DNA from: a bacterium UBP4_UBA6127
Lineage (GTDB): Bacteria; UBP4; UBA4092
NCBI GenBank assembly: GCA_002428325.1
Contig: DIVR01000028.1
Location: forward strand, 1 to 33,106
Direction: 5' to 3'
Length of the DNA stretch: 33,106 bases
Shown here: in pieces, positions 24,034 to 32,549 of the stretch
Numbering within the stretch: position 1 is the stretch's first letter
Layout: each line of letters opens with the position of its first letter
The notes under the pieces: generated by a model
What the model saw: the letters and a program-made list of their open reading frames with translations, nothing else
What the model was told of the DNA's origin: nothing
Database searches by the model: none
Position numbers and translations under genes: made by a program

Positions 24034-25184
24034 GGATAGACCTCTCTGACTAACCAGACATTATCGACTGACTCATCCCCATCAATATCTATCACATCCT
24101 TCCAGACTGCGGAGATATCCCGCTGATTTGTCCTGTCTGTTACCAACCTGGGTAATTTCCCATCCTCAGCGATTTTCCCTGCATTAGTTTCTAAATCGGT
24201 CCATCCCCCATAGGCCATCCACCAGGCAGAAAGATAATTCCCATTTCCTCGCCAGGTAATATCAGGATCTTTCCCATAAGTTCGCAAAACATCATTTGAC
24301 CAATACTCGGAAGAACCTTGAGGAACATGAAGGATACCCGCTATGGCATCAGTATGGCTGGCATCTTCAAAAACCGAATAAGCTCTCTTTTGATTGGCAT
24401 CATCAATAGGATTATAGACAATTCGCTTTGCCTCATAACCAGTTGCTGAATACATAGATATATTTTGCACCTGAGAATAGGTACCGTCATCATATCGTAT
24501 AACTTTCAATTCTTTAATATAGCCATTTTCATCCCGATATACTATACGAGAAGTTGGAAAAACAATCGAAGCTTTTTCATCATAAGTAATGTCTATCTGA
24601 GGATATCTCACATTGATAGAGAATGATCGGATAGGATAAAACTGTGTTTCAGACAAGGTTTGCCCAGTAGAATCAGGTATCCTCAAGACCCGAATCGTTT
24701 CAGTTGCATCGGGTGGGTTACAGTTGGAATAAGCAAGCCATACATACCCTTCTTCCCCGGCAGATAAACCGATATCATAGATCCAATCATCCAAAGGATT
24801 TTCCCAATCTCCATCCATTACCATTTCTGCTAATTGTAGCCAAACCATATTGGTTGTATCATAACGAAATACTTTTAACACACTATGTTGCAAACAACCC
24901 TCATACACTTCCCTCCCCCAGTTATAGGCGACAGCAGAGTATAATTTACCTGTTGGAGAGGTACTTATAGCGATATCTTTTATTCCAAGTGGACCTATTT
25001 GAGATCCTTCAACATTCCATGGCTGGAAATGTAATATTTGCCCCATAATAGGTGTATTAAGAAAATGATAGTCAATATTTTTTAGCGAAGTCACCCATAC
25101 CGGTTTCTTGAAGTTATCCTCAGGATAACCAGCAGAAACCAGCAATAAACAAAAGAATATTAATAAATAATTAGATATCTTCAT
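24030..25184 (-). CDS. Secreted propeller-like protein of unknown function, paired with the downstream gene
   Basis: A 384-residue exported protein with signal NYLLIFFCLLLVSAGYPED. It is built of beta-rich stretches around Trp/Tyr/Asp residues (IKDIAISTSPTGKLYSAVAY, IYDIGLSAGEEGYVWLAYSN, YPQIDITYDEKASIVFPTSRIVYRD, PDITWRGNGNYLSAWWMAY) and ends DIDGDESVDNVWLVREVYP. This fits a sialidase-like or Asp-box-type propeller, but no diagnostic repeat is clear. Its ATG overlaps the TAA of a short upstream remnant whose last residues (SRELYP) resemble this protein's own C-terminus, hinting at a former tandem paralogue. Function unknown. Confidence 0.75.
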   Translation of the reverse strand: MKISNYLLIFFCLLLVSAGYPEDNFKKPVWVTSLKNIDYHFLNTPIMGQILHFQPWNVEGSQIGPLGIKDIAISTSPTGKLYSAVAYNWGREVYEGCLQHSVLKVFRYDTTNMVWLQLAEMVMDGDWENPLDDWIYDIGLSAGEEGYVWLAYSNCNPPDATETIRVLRIPDSTGQTLSETQFYPIRSFSINVRYPQIDITYDEKASIVFPTSRIVYRDENGYIKELKVIRYDDGTYSQVQNISMYSATGYEAKRIVYNPIDDANQKRAYSVFEDASHTDAIAGILHVPQGSSEYWSNDVLRTYGKDPDITWRGNGNYLSAWWMAYGGWTDLETNAGKIAEDGKLPRLVTDRTNQRDISAVWKDVIDIDGDESVDNVWLVREVYP

Positions 25185-25248
25185 TATGGATACAGCTCCC
25201 GGCTAACGGCATAGCCTTCATTCTCAACACCCGTAAAATAAAGTCTTT
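25185..25248 (-). pseudogene. C-terminal remnant of a tandem paralogue
   Basis: In the minus frame directly upstream of the gene starting at 25184, about 21 codons read RLYFTGVENEGYAVSRELYP and then stop, with the TAA overlapping the next ATG (TAATG). The ending SRELYP mirrors VREVYP, the end of the downstream protein. A stop codon lies immediately before the segment, so only the tail survives. Evidence is short but specific in position and frame. Confidence 0.4.
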
Positions 25249-25487
25249 ATTATTTATATATAGTTAGAGGGGTTTCAAGACAAAAACCTTACATTTTTTT
25301 TAAAATAGATATAGAGGTTTGATATATATGGGGGTTAAAACTTCCCACCTTATCAAAAAAGGGGGGGGAGTCTGAAGCAGCCCAGTGGGCTGCCACTACT
25401 CGAAGGGGACTGTTAATATCAGGGTACGGACCTGTTATCCAGTTTTTTACCGTTACCCCAGAAAGGACCCAATAAAACAAAAAGTTT

Positions 25488-25676
25488 TCATTCTCCCCAA
25501 TTTCCCCATAACTCAGTCGGAATGGAAGTAGGGTCAGGAATTGAAAAGATGACCATCTTAGGATTGGCAGTTATATAATCATGATAAATATTACTATATT
25601 CAAAAATATTCCCAGTCTCTTCCAAGCTTCCATCAGGTGAAACCACCCTAGTCTGAATTCCTCCAGTGGTATCCAA
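25488..25676 (-). pseudogene. Fragment related to the secreted propeller protein
   Basis: A 62-codon frame reads IQTRVVSPDGSLEETGNIFE and ANPKMVIFSIPDP. It resembles the first blade of the 22927-24033 protein (VLRIYPNGRIEDTGQKLQTG followed by DYYLINPY). There is no signal peptide and no continuation in frame. It is probably a piece of a further paralogue. Confidence 0.5.
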
Positions 25677-25724
25677 CTTTTTTATGAATACTATTTACAG
25701 GCTATTGATTAAAACCAAACAAAG

Positions 25725-25757
25725 AAAAAAGCGGTAATGAGGGCTACTCATTACCGC
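25725..25757 (-). terminator. Rho-independent terminator of the ferritin gene
   Basis: GCGGTAATGAG (25731-25741) pairs perfectly with CTCATTACCGC (25747-25757). On the minus strand it is followed by TTTTTTC. Confidence 0.9.
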
Positions 25758-25789
25758 CTGATGATAATTAAATCTAGAGATAAGGTTGC

Positions 25790-26302
25790 TTATTCAGCGG
25801 CTGCTGCCGGAGGGGTAAAGACTCGGGCTGCCAATTCCTGATCAATCATGAAAAGGGACGCCGGATTATCCTTCGCCAGTTTGAGTTTAGCCAGAAGAGA
25901 ATTCACATTATCTTCTTCTTCCACCTGTTCGCCCACAAACCACTGGAGGAAATTGAAGGAAGCATTATCATTTTCTTCCCTCGCCTGATTCACCAGTTTA
26001 TTGATACAGCTGGTAATATGCTCTTCATGTTTCAGGGTCTGTTCAAAGATATCCAGAGGAGATTTCCAGCTGGAGGGGGGTTCTTTAATAGCCTGAAGTT
26101 TCACCGAGCCACCCCGGGTCAGGACAAAATTAAAGAATTTGGTGAAATGAAACATTTCTTCCTGGTTTTGGACTCTTAACCAGTTAGCAAACCCTTTCAG
26201 TCCGATGTTTTCACAATGGGCTGCCATCGACAGGTAGAGATAGGCTGAATAGAATTCTTCAGCAATCTGATTATTCAACGCTTTTTCCATAACTTTATTC
26301 AT
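25790..26302 (-). CDS. ftnA: Ferritin (FtnA type)
   Basis: A 170-residue non-haem ferritin that oxidises ferrous iron and stores it in a 24-subunit shell. Helix A has AEEFYSAYLYLSMAAHCE with a ferroxidase Glu near residue 16. Helix B has NQEEMFHFTKF with Glu49 and His52. Helix C has KHEEHITSCINKLV and helix D has WFVGEQVEEE with Gln126 and Glu129. All ferroxidase ligands of the FtnA type appear present and no bacterioferritin haem Met is obvious. A short Ala-rich tail (PPAAAAE) is unusual but harmless. GGGAGGA precedes the ATG. Monocistronic, with its own terminator. Confidence 0.94.
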   Translation of the reverse strand: MNKVMEKALNNQIAEEFYSAYLYLSMAAHCENIGLKGFANWLRVQNQEEMFHFTKFFNFVLTRGGSVKLQAIKEPPSSWKSPLDIFEQTLKHEEHITSCINKLVNQAREENDNASFNFLQWFVGEQVEEEDNVNSLLAKLKLAKDNPASLFMIDQELAARVFTPPAAAAE

Positions 26303-26410
26303 AGGGTGTTCCTCCCAGTAAGATGTAAGTACTTTTCCCTATTATAACTCAAAGAGTTTCAATGACAATTTTCAGGGAATGGTTAATCTTATAGAACAGG
26401 ATATCCTCCT

Positions 26411-26461
26411 AAAAAGTTCCCCCTTTGAATTCATTTCGGGAAAAGAACTCAAAGGGGGACA
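26411..26461 (-). terminator. Rho-independent terminator of the ARPP-1-like gene
   Basis: A long imperfect stem, CCCCCTTTGA with TCAAAGGGGG (26419-26428 with 26450-26459, extended on the loop side), is followed on the minus strand by AACTTTTT. It lies just past the downstream fragment, so both fragments share one transcript. Confidence 0.75.
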
Positions 26462-26496
26462 ACTACCTATGGAGATTTTTAAATTGTAATCGTGTT

Positions 26497-26720
26497 TCAG
26501 TCGAAATGGAAGTCTCTTCGGATGGGACCCTTACCCCGCCCCCAGTCAGGTACAAGTTTAAAGAAAGCGGCATGAATGGGGGTTTTCTGATAAATCAAGG
26601 CAGCTCCGATGATATGTTCATCCCGGTATCGGTAATCTTTTCCATATCCAATCGAAGGAAAGAATTGATGCTGAGAAGTCATTATTTCTTGTATAACCTT
26701 CTCCAAAGCTCCCTCCTTAA
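26497..26720 (-). pseudogene. Displaced C-terminal part of the ARPP-1-like gene (-1 frame)
   Basis: This frame continues the protein encoded at 26721-27467: LEKVIQEIMTSQHQFFPSIG, YGKDYRYRDEHIIGAALIYQ and KTPIHAAFFK match the usual ARPP-1 ending (FPS.G.G.D.R....G.AL......H.AAF). It is in the -1 phase relative to the upstream part, and the phase changes at an AAAAAA run (about 26733-26738). A TTG at 26706 preceded by AAGGAGG could allow separate translation as a 69-residue protein. It is therefore a frameshifted tail or a split gene. Confidence 0.65.
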
Positions 26721-27467
26721 CTAAAACTGTTTTTTCCTGGCCATGAGGGCATTCATCCCATAACTTTGAATAAATTTCTCATGATATTTCTGGTAAGCTG
26801 AGTGGAGAGAAACCAGTTCCAACCCCGTAAAGACTCCGTTGATAAAGACCGCTAATCCTCTTTGGTCAAGTATCTGGGGGAAAGATTTCAGTAATTCATC
26901 CAAATCTTTCTTCTGAGACTCAAAAGTATCCCTCATGGCATGGGTGGAGGATTGCCTTCCCATGGTTTCTTCCAGATGATGAATCTGATTCCAAACCTCC
27001 CCCTGGTCAGACTGGTAACTATTCTGCGATTGCAGGCTGGAAGCCACCGACTGCATCTTTTTGGCCCGGATCCCGCTGGATGCTACATAACCTGAATCCG
27101 CAAATTCCGGCCCGACTGAATGCCATCGCCCCTGTTCGGTACAACTGACCGGGATAATGGTTTCCGAATGCTCCTTCAGCAGAACCGAGGCATTGAGAAT
27201 CCGATTCTGCTTAGCTCCCCTTAATTCTTCCCCATCCAGAATCAATACGGCGTTATCCCCCTTGTTGACAGCCCACAGCTCAGGAACATGGCCCGATTCA
27301 TTCACTTCCCGAATCGACATCGTCCCCAGGCTGAAGGCTTCCCCCAGTGTGATATACCCAGGCCCCTGCATTTCCTGGGCAATCAAAGGGAAAACAGTCA
27401 TATTCTTAAATGTCTTCCCTTCTCCCGGTTTCAAAGAACCCAGGCATTTCTGCATAGATTGATTCAT
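26721..27467 (-). CDS. ARPP-1 (DUF6569)-like protein, truncated by a frameshift
   Basis: A 248-residue cytoplasmic protein of the ARPP-1 type. Typical segments are MTVFPLIAQEM, YITLGEAFSLGTMSIREVNESG, VPELWAVNKGDNAVLILDGEELRGAKQNRI, the invariant-looking block LLKEHSETIIPVSCTEQGRW and GLAVFINGVFTGLELVS. The family's molecular role is not established. Family members carry about 50-70 more residues, found here in the next frame downstream (26497-26720), so the gene is broken at an A6 run after MARKK. The start has GGGGGAG upstream. It is divergent from the DUF4139 gene. Confidence 0.82.
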   Translation of the reverse strand: MNQSMQKCLGSLKPGEGKTFKNMTVFPLIAQEMQGPGYITLGEAFSLGTMSIREVNESGHVPELWAVNKGDNAVLILDGEELRGAKQNRILNASVLLKEHSETIIPVSCTEQGRWHSVGPEFADSGYVASSGIRAKKMQSVASSLQSQNSYQSDQGEVWNQIHHLEETMGRQSSTHAMRDTFESQKKDLDELLKSFPQILDQRGLAVFINGVFTGLELVSLHSAYQKYHEKFIQSYGMNALMARKKQF

Positions 27468-27788
27468 AATAACTCCCCCTGAATCAGATATTTTGTGTGG
27501 GAGACATCCAGCCTATAAACCGTGGAATGTCCCCCTTATTGATATTCATCCTAACCTTCAGATATGACAGGAGAGGTCATGACCTGATGGGTTGATTCTT
27601 AATGTGTTATAAGCATATTAAGAATGTTTTGAAGGAAAATCTGAAAGAATCCACAAAATAAAATGAATAAAATCACACTTACCCTGGTTATTCCCTATAA
27701 CGATGAGAGATTTTGTCTACTTAAAGAATCGCAAAAAAGTATATAATGGGTCAGAACCCATCATTTTTTGAACGGGAGGGATATGTCT
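27468..27788. promoter_or_regulatory. Divergent intergenic region with palindromes
   Basis: About 320 bp without a gene. It contains AGGTCATGACCT (27574-27585, perfect palindrome), ATTCTTAAT-N13-ATTAAGAAT (27595-27625), a -10-like TATAAT (27742-27747) for the plus gene without a clear -35, and ATGGGT-CAGA-ACCCAT (27746-27761) followed by a T6 run. The last may be a small leader hairpin. Confidence 0.45.
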
Positions 27789-29456
27789 ATGTTATCTATC
27801 ACCCAAAAAACTAACGGGTTGAGTATACTTCTCAGCCTGTGCATGATTTCTTCAGTATTTTCAGCCCCCTGGGGAAAGACAGCCAAAGCCCCGGAAAATC
27901 TGCCCGCATTTAAAAGCTCCATTCAAAACGTAGTCCTTTTTAAAAACGGGCTGGGTTATTTTCAACGGGAAGGGAAAACCTCTCTTAATAACAACTGGGC
28001 AGAAACAGAGATTGATTTTCCTGCCATATTAGGAACTCTCTGGGTCGGTTCCCCGGACCCTGGGACAGTCATTCAGGAAATCCTGGCCAGTAAAGATACG
28101 GTAACAATCAATCTGCCGGTACAGAACCTGGATGAATTGATAAATGCCAATATAGGCCGGGAAATCGGGCTGGTATTGGATACAGGAACCAGTTATGGAG
28201 CGCTTCAATCCCAGGGAGAAACCCCGCAGGATTCTTCCATCCAACCTGTTCCCCGGTTATCTTCAGGATTAGTGATAATGAAACTGGCCTCCGGCGACCT
28301 GGCTGTTTATCCCCGCAGCTCTATCCGGTCGGTTTTTTCCAAGGGAACCCTGCAGACCACCCAATCCCAGGATTCCGTAGTTCGAAAACTTAAATTTAAA
28401 GTGGATGGGAAGATGGGAGAAGCCCGGATTGATATTTCTTACCTGCAGAAAAATATTTCCTGGGTCCCTTCCTACCGGATTGATATTTCCAACCCCGATA
28501 AAGCCCTGATCCTTTTTAAGGCTATGGTGGTCAATGATGCTGAGGACCTGCAGAATACTGATTTATTCTTTGCAGTGGGTTATCCTAATTTCCGATACAC
28601 TGATTTTGTCTCTCCCCTGACCCTGGACCAGAGCCTGGCCCAATATATCCAGTCCCTTTCCAGCCAGAGGGGAAATGCCGGGTTTGGCGGATATTCCCTT
28701 TATATGATGCAAAACGTTGCTATGGGTGTGGATTATGCAGCCAAGGGGGTTACCGACACCTATTATGGAACCCCACCCAGCGCCAATCTTTCCATATCCC
28801 CTGAAGAAGACCTATATTTCTACCAACTCAATGATGTGACTCTGGCTAAAAATCAACGGGCCGAATTCCCTGTTTTCTCAGCAGAAATCAATTATCAGCA
28901 TGTTTATACCTGGGAAGCGCCTGATATCCTGAATGTGGATGTCTATGGATTTAAACAGGGCAATCAACGCCAACAACCTCAAAACGATATGGTCTGGCAT
29001 TGCCTGAAACTGGAAAATACGACCGATTACCCTTGGACCACCGCCCCAACCCTGGTGGTCAATAACAATAAACCTATCTCCCAGGAAGACCTCTCCTATA
29101 CCTCGAAACAGGGGAAGGTTTATTTGAAACTGACCGCTGCCTCGGATATCAAAACCGAACAACGGGAAGAAGAAATCGACCGGCAACGCAACCATCTTAT
29201 CAATGATTCCCGATATGATAAGGTAACTATTAAAGGAGAGCTGGCCCTGAAAAATTACCAGGCTAAAGAAGCTAAAATGGAAATTAAGAAAAATCTGGTA
29301 GGGGAAATCCTGGATTCCTCCACTGACGCTAAAGTAACCCGGAAAGTGGAAGGGTTACGAGGCATTAATCCAGTATCCCGGCTGGATTGGGAAATCACCC
29401 TCGCCCCCGGCGAAGAACGCATCCTTAAATATGAATATGTGATCTTTACACGGTAG
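27789..29456 (+). CDS. Exported DUF4139-domain protein
   Basis: A 555-residue protein with a Sec signal (LSILLSLCMISSVFSA). It starts with a domain NVVLFKNGLGYFQREGKTSL, continues through a beta-rich region and contains a DUF4139-type core: ARIDISYLQKNISWVPSYRIDIS, LFKAMVVNDAEDLQNTDLFF and, at the end, NPVSRLDWEITLAPGEERIL then KYEYVIF. This core is shared with MuiA-type proteins; its biochemistry is unknown. The ATG at 27789 sits 9 bases from GGAGG; ATG 27783 is in frame but too close. A strong terminator follows. Confidence 0.85.
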   Translation: MLSITQKTNGLSILLSLCMISSVFSAPWGKTAKAPENLPAFKSSIQNVVLFKNGLGYFQREGKTSLNNNWAETEIDFPAILGTLWVGSPDPGTVIQEILASKDTVTINLPVQNLDELINANIGREIGLVLDTGTSYGALQSQGETPQDSSIQPVPRLSSGLVIMKLASGDLAVYPRSSIRSVFSKGTLQTTQSQDSVVRKLKFKVDGKMGEARIDISYLQKNISWVPSYRIDISNPDKALILFKAMVVNDAEDLQNTDLFFAVGYPNFRYTDFVSPLTLDQSLAQYIQSLSSQRGNAGFGGYSLYMMQNVAMGVDYAAKGVTDTYYGTPPSANLSISPEEDLYFYQLNDVTLAKNQRAEFPVFSAEINYQHVYTWEAPDILNVDVYGFKQGNQRQQPQNDMVWHCLKLENTTDYPWTTAPTLVVNNNKPISQEDLSYTSKQGKVYLKLTAASDIKTEQREEEIDRQRNHLINDSRYDKVTIKGELALKNYQAKEAKMEIKKNLVGEILDSSTDAKVTRKVEGLRGINPVSRLDWEITLAPGEERILKYEYVIFTR

Positions 29457-29476
29457 TTTTTCTTCTAAAAAAACCT

Positions 29477-29514
29477 AAGGAGCTGTCAGCTTGTGATGAC
29501 AGCTCCTTATTTTT
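29477..29514 (+). terminator. Rho-independent terminator of the DUF4139 gene
   Basis: AAGGAGCTGTCA (29477-29488) pairs perfectly with TGACAGCTCCTT (29497-29508), followed by ATTTTT. Confidence 0.92.
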
Positions 29515-29531
29515 ATATTCATGAAAATATT

Positions 29532-29633
29532 ATAATACCCTCCTTTAAGTCCTCCATCAGAAGCCGAGCCGTGGTATTATCAATAAATAAAGGCAGGCAA
29601 ACCCCAGGGTACAGCCGGGGGAGCCGGGCCTTT
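29532..29633 (+). other. Structured leader before the S9 peptidase gene
   Basis: ATAATACC (29532-29539) is inverted at GGTATTAT (29573-29580). A nested stem follows: AAAGGC/GCCTTT (29589-29594 with 29628-29633), GGC/GCC (29596-29598 with 29623-29625) and CCCC/GGGG (29602-29605 with 29617-29620). It ends about 10 bases before the ribosome site at 29644-29650. It matches no riboswitch I could recognise. Confidence 0.4.
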
Positions 29634-29657
29634 CTGTTTCATAGAAGGAGAATATCG

Positions 29658-31592
29658 ATGTTTTCTTTCAAGCTCCCATGGTTAATCACTGTAGTTTTGA
29701 TAGGAGGAACCTTAATAATGAATGGCACCACTGATGCAGAAGCCAAAAAGCCGGCCGCCCCGGTGAAATTGATTCCCAGGGAAATACTTTTTGGGAATCC
29801 GGAGAAAGCCAGCCCCCGATTATCCCCCGATGGAAAAAGGATAGCCTACCTGGCCCCGGTAAATAATGTCCTGAATGTCTGGGTCAAAACTATTGGCAAG
29901 GAAGATGACCAGCCTGTAACCAAAGATACCTATCGAGGCATCCGGACGTTTTTCTGGGCCTATGATAACCAACATATCCTCTACCTGCAGGATGTCGGCG
30001 GCAATGAGAACTGGCGGGTCTATGGGATAGATATGAATACCCTGGAACAAAAGGATTATACCCCTTACGAGGAAGTACAAGCCAGGGTCATTGAACATTC
30101 CAAAGATTATCCCCATGAACTCCTGTTGGGAATGAATAAGGAGAACCCCCAGGTCCATGATGTCTATCATCTGGATTTGAGGACAGGAGAATTGAAACAG
30201 GTGGCCAAAAATCCAGGGACTTTCAGCAGCTGGGTCATTGATGCCAATCTCCAGGTCCGAGGCGCCACTGAATCCCGGGAAGATGGGGGAATGGACCTGC
30301 TGGTCAGAGACTCCACTCAGGGAGAATGGAAGAAAGTTATCAGCTGGAGTTTTGAAGATTCCCTGAACAGCGGCCCGGTGGATTTCACTAAAGATGGGAA
30401 ATCCTTATATATCGAAGATTCCCGTAATTTCAATACCACCCGATTGGGCAAGCTGAACCTGGAAACAGGCAAGGTCGATTATCTGGCTCAGGATGCCCAT
30501 TATGACCTTTCGGGAATCATGATGAATCCTGATACCCGGGATATTCAGGCGGTTTCTTTCCTCAGGGCCCGAAACGAATGGGAAGTCCTGGACCCTTCCA
30601 TCAAAAAGGATTTTGATGTTTTAAAGAAAGTAAATCCGGGGGATTTCTCCATCGTCAGCCGGGATACTGCCGATAAAACCTGGCTGGTGGCCTATATCGA
30701 AGATAAAGCCCCGGTCTCCTGGTATGCCTATGACAGGGAGTCCCATCAGACAACTTTTCTTTATTACAGTAAAAAAGACCTGACTCAATACTCCTTAACG
30801 GCTATGGAACCTGTCTCCTTTAAATCCAGAGACGGTTTAACGATTCATGGCTATATGACCTTCCCGGCAGGTGTCCCCCGTAAAAATCTCCCGATGGTGC
30901 TTAATGTCCATGGAGGTCCTTGGGCCCGTGATTCCTGGGGATATGACCCGGAAGCCCAATGGGTTGCCAATCGTGGGTATCTCTGCCTGCAGGTCAATTT
31001 CCGGGGGTCCACCGGGTATGGGAAAGATTTCCTGAATGCCGGGGATAAACAATGGGGCGCCAAGATGCATGATGACCTTATCGATGCGGTAAACTGGGCG
31101 GTGGAAAGAGGATATGCCAACCCTAAGAAAGTCGCCATCTATGGAGGGTCTTATGGGGGATATGCGGCTCTGGCAGGAGCCACCTTCACCCCGGATACCT
31201 TCAATTGCGCAGTAGATATCGTTGGCCCTTCCAACCTGATTACCCTGATTAAAACAGTGCCTCCCTATTGGTCCACCTTCCTGGCCAATATGAAACGAAG
31301 AGTCGGCGACCCCGATACCGAAGAAGAATTCCTGAAATCCCGGTCCCCTCTCTTTAGCGTGGACCGTATTAAATGCCCCATCCTGATTGGTCAGGGAGCC
31401 AATGACCCCAGAGTCAAACAAGCTGAATCAGAACAAATTGTGGAAGCTATGAAAAAGAAAAATATCCCCTATGAATATGTCCTCTTCCCGGATGAGGGAC
31501 ATGGATTTGCCCGGCCGGAAAATCGGCTGAAATTCTATGCCATTGCCGAGAAATTCCTCTCTAAACACTTGGGTGGAAGATACCAGGATTAG
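29658..31592 (+). CDS. Exported S9-family prolyl oligopeptidase-like peptidase
   Basis: A 644-residue serine peptidase. The start at ATG 29658 is preceded by GAAGGAG at ideal spacing; the open frame extends further upstream to 29493 through the structured leader and is not coding there. A signal segment (LITVVLIGGTLIMNG) leads to a beta-propeller (SPRLSPDGKRIAYLAP, FFWAYDNQHILYLQD) and then an alpha/beta-hydrolase domain (PMVLNVHGGPWARDSWGYDP). The catalytic triad is about Ser498 (YGGSYGGYAA), Asp583 (GANDPRV) and His615 (DEGHGF). It probably degrades oligopeptides in the periplasm or outside the cell. A terminator follows. Confidence 0.93.
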   Translation: MFSFKLPWLITVVLIGGTLIMNGTTDAEAKKPAAPVKLIPREILFGNPEKASPRLSPDGKRIAYLAPVNNVLNVWVKTIGKEDDQPVTKDTYRGIRTFFWAYDNQHILYLQDVGGNENWRVYGIDMNTLEQKDYTPYEEVQARVIEHSKDYPHELLLGMNKENPQVHDVYHLDLRTGELKQVAKNPGTFSSWVIDANLQVRGATESREDGGMDLLVRDSTQGEWKKVISWSFEDSLNSGPVDFTKDGKSLYIEDSRNFNTTRLGKLNLETGKVDYLAQDAHYDLSGIMMNPDTRDIQAVSFLRARNEWEVLDPSIKKDFDVLKKVNPGDFSIVSRDTADKTWLVAYIEDKAPVSWYAYDRESHQTTFLYYSKKDLTQYSLTAMEPVSFKSRDGLTIHGYMTFPAGVPRKNLPMVLNVHGGPWARDSWGYDPEAQWVANRGYLCLQVNFRGSTGYGKDFLNAGDKQWGAKMHDDLIDAVNWAVERGYANPKKVAIYGGSYGGYAALAGATFTPDTFNCAVDIVGPSNLITLIKTVPPYWSTFLANMKRRVGDPDTEEEFLKSRSPLFSVDRIKCPILIGQGANDPRVKQAESEQIVEAMKKKNIPYEYVLFPDEGHGFARPENRLKFYAIAEKFLSKHLGGRYQD

Positions 31593-31611
31593 ACAGCTTC
31601 ACCCAAAATCT

Positions 31612-31657
31612 AAAGCCCTCTTTTCAAACAATACAATACTGATAAGAGGGCTTTTTT
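31612..31657 (+). terminator. Rho-independent terminator of the S9 peptidase gene
   Basis: AAAGCCCTCTT (31612-31622) pairs with AAGAGGGCTTT (31644-31654) around a 21-base loop, followed by a T6 run. Confidence 0.88.
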
Positions 31658-31798
31658 ATATCATCTGCCGATGCTGACTTGCCGGTGGATGGGTTATATC
31701 AGGGAGAGACTCTCAGCCCTGATTGTGAAATATATGTTGAACAGCGTCCGATATGTAAAATCCATCCTGCCTAAATTTTGTTTTAGCACTATTATGAA

Positions 31799-32533
31799 CT
31801 AATAAGGTTTAGTCCAGTAAGGTGCTACATAAACCTGGTCCAGCTGGACCTCGGTGGTTGGAACAGCTCCTCCGGAAGGAACCGAATAGCTGATTCTCAC
31901 CTTGGATATCTTATACCAGCTGGAATGGGGTACCGTGAATTGCCAGGCATACGCCGCCCAGGCAAATCGGTTTGGTTGTCCGGTGCTATCAAGCCCCACC
32001 GCCGGGCAATATCCATTGACTGCTGAGGAACTCACATCAATAGCGGCTAAAGGATGGCGTTCCCTGCCTACCGCATCATAAAATTCAAATTGCAATTTTC
32101 CGGCTATTTTACTCTGATAGGTTGGGCTGCCACGGAAATGCAAGGCCGCCGCTATCTGGTCCCACCCGAAAGAGGGTTTAGATGCTGAATCGGGAGTAAG
32201 GGTCACATAGATCGGACCATATTCAACGGCTACCGATTGCCCAGCGCTGCATCTTAATCCCAGCCAGCCTTCGGTCGTAATGGTATATTGAACCACCGTC
32301 CCCCCGCCGGATGAATCTACCGTCCAGGTTTTACCCGCATCACCTAACCCATTATCAAAAGTCCCAATAGCTGGTAATTGAGTGCTAAGGTCATAAGTCA
32401 TAAAATGATAATCTTGATACATAGCATCCATTTCATCATCATGGACATAAAAAGCCCAAGAAGTGGATATACAAATTTTCATAAGAAAGGATAACCACAA
32501 CAATATTACCCAGAATCGCTTTGCTCTTTTCAT
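31799..32533 (-). CDS. Secreted protein of unknown function
   Basis: A 244-residue exported protein with a Sec signal (FWVILLWLSFLMKICISTSWA). The mature part is Gly/Ser/Tyr-rich and beta-like, with stretches such as IYVTLTPDSASKPSFGWDQI, GKLQFEFYDAVGRERHPLAAI and WYKISKVRISYSVPSGG, ending VQLDQVYVAPYWTKPY. A jelly-roll or carbohydrate-binding-type fold is plausible but unproven. AAGGAGG precedes the ATG. It begins 16 bp after the stop of the upstream, window-truncated gene on the same strand, so the two likely form an operon. Confidence 0.75.
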   Translation of the reverse strand: MKRAKRFWVILLWLSFLMKICISTSWAFYVHDDEMDAMYQDYHFMTYDLSTQLPAIGTFDNGLGDAGKTWTVDSSGGGTVVQYTITTEGWLGLRCSAGQSVAVEYGPIYVTLTPDSASKPSFGWDQIAAALHFRGSPTYQSKIAGKLQFEFYDAVGRERHPLAAIDVSSSAVNGYCPAVGLDSTGQPNRFAWAAYAWQFTVPHSSWYKISKVRISYSVPSGGAVPTTEVQLDQVYVAPYWTKPY

Positions 32534-32549
32534 CAGAATCCTCCTTTAT

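Larger units (their letters stand above)
25249..25789. other. Decayed region with few open frames
   Basis: Apart from the propeller fragment (25488-25676) and the ferritin terminator, this AT-rich stretch has only short broken frames. It includes a run of eight or more G (about 25362) and a hairpin GCAGCCC/GGGCTGC (25377-25393). It appears to be the eroded upstream part of the propeller gene cluster. Confidence 0.45.

Noticed and set aside
26425..26724. 99-residue plus-strand frame
   Set aside because: It is opposite the ARPP-1-like C-terminal frame, which matches the family, and it crosses that gene's terminator.
26731..26740. Canonical programmed -1 frameshift in the ARPP-1-like gene
   Set aside because: The run reads G-AAA-AAA-C in frame, not a standard X-XXY-YYZ heptamer, and no clear downstream pseudoknot is seen; kept only as a possibility.
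29589..29633. Cyclic-di-GMP or ZTP riboswitch before the S9 peptidase gene
   Set aside because: Superficial matches (GGCAAACC, CCGGGGGAGC), but the other conserved blocks of either family are missing.
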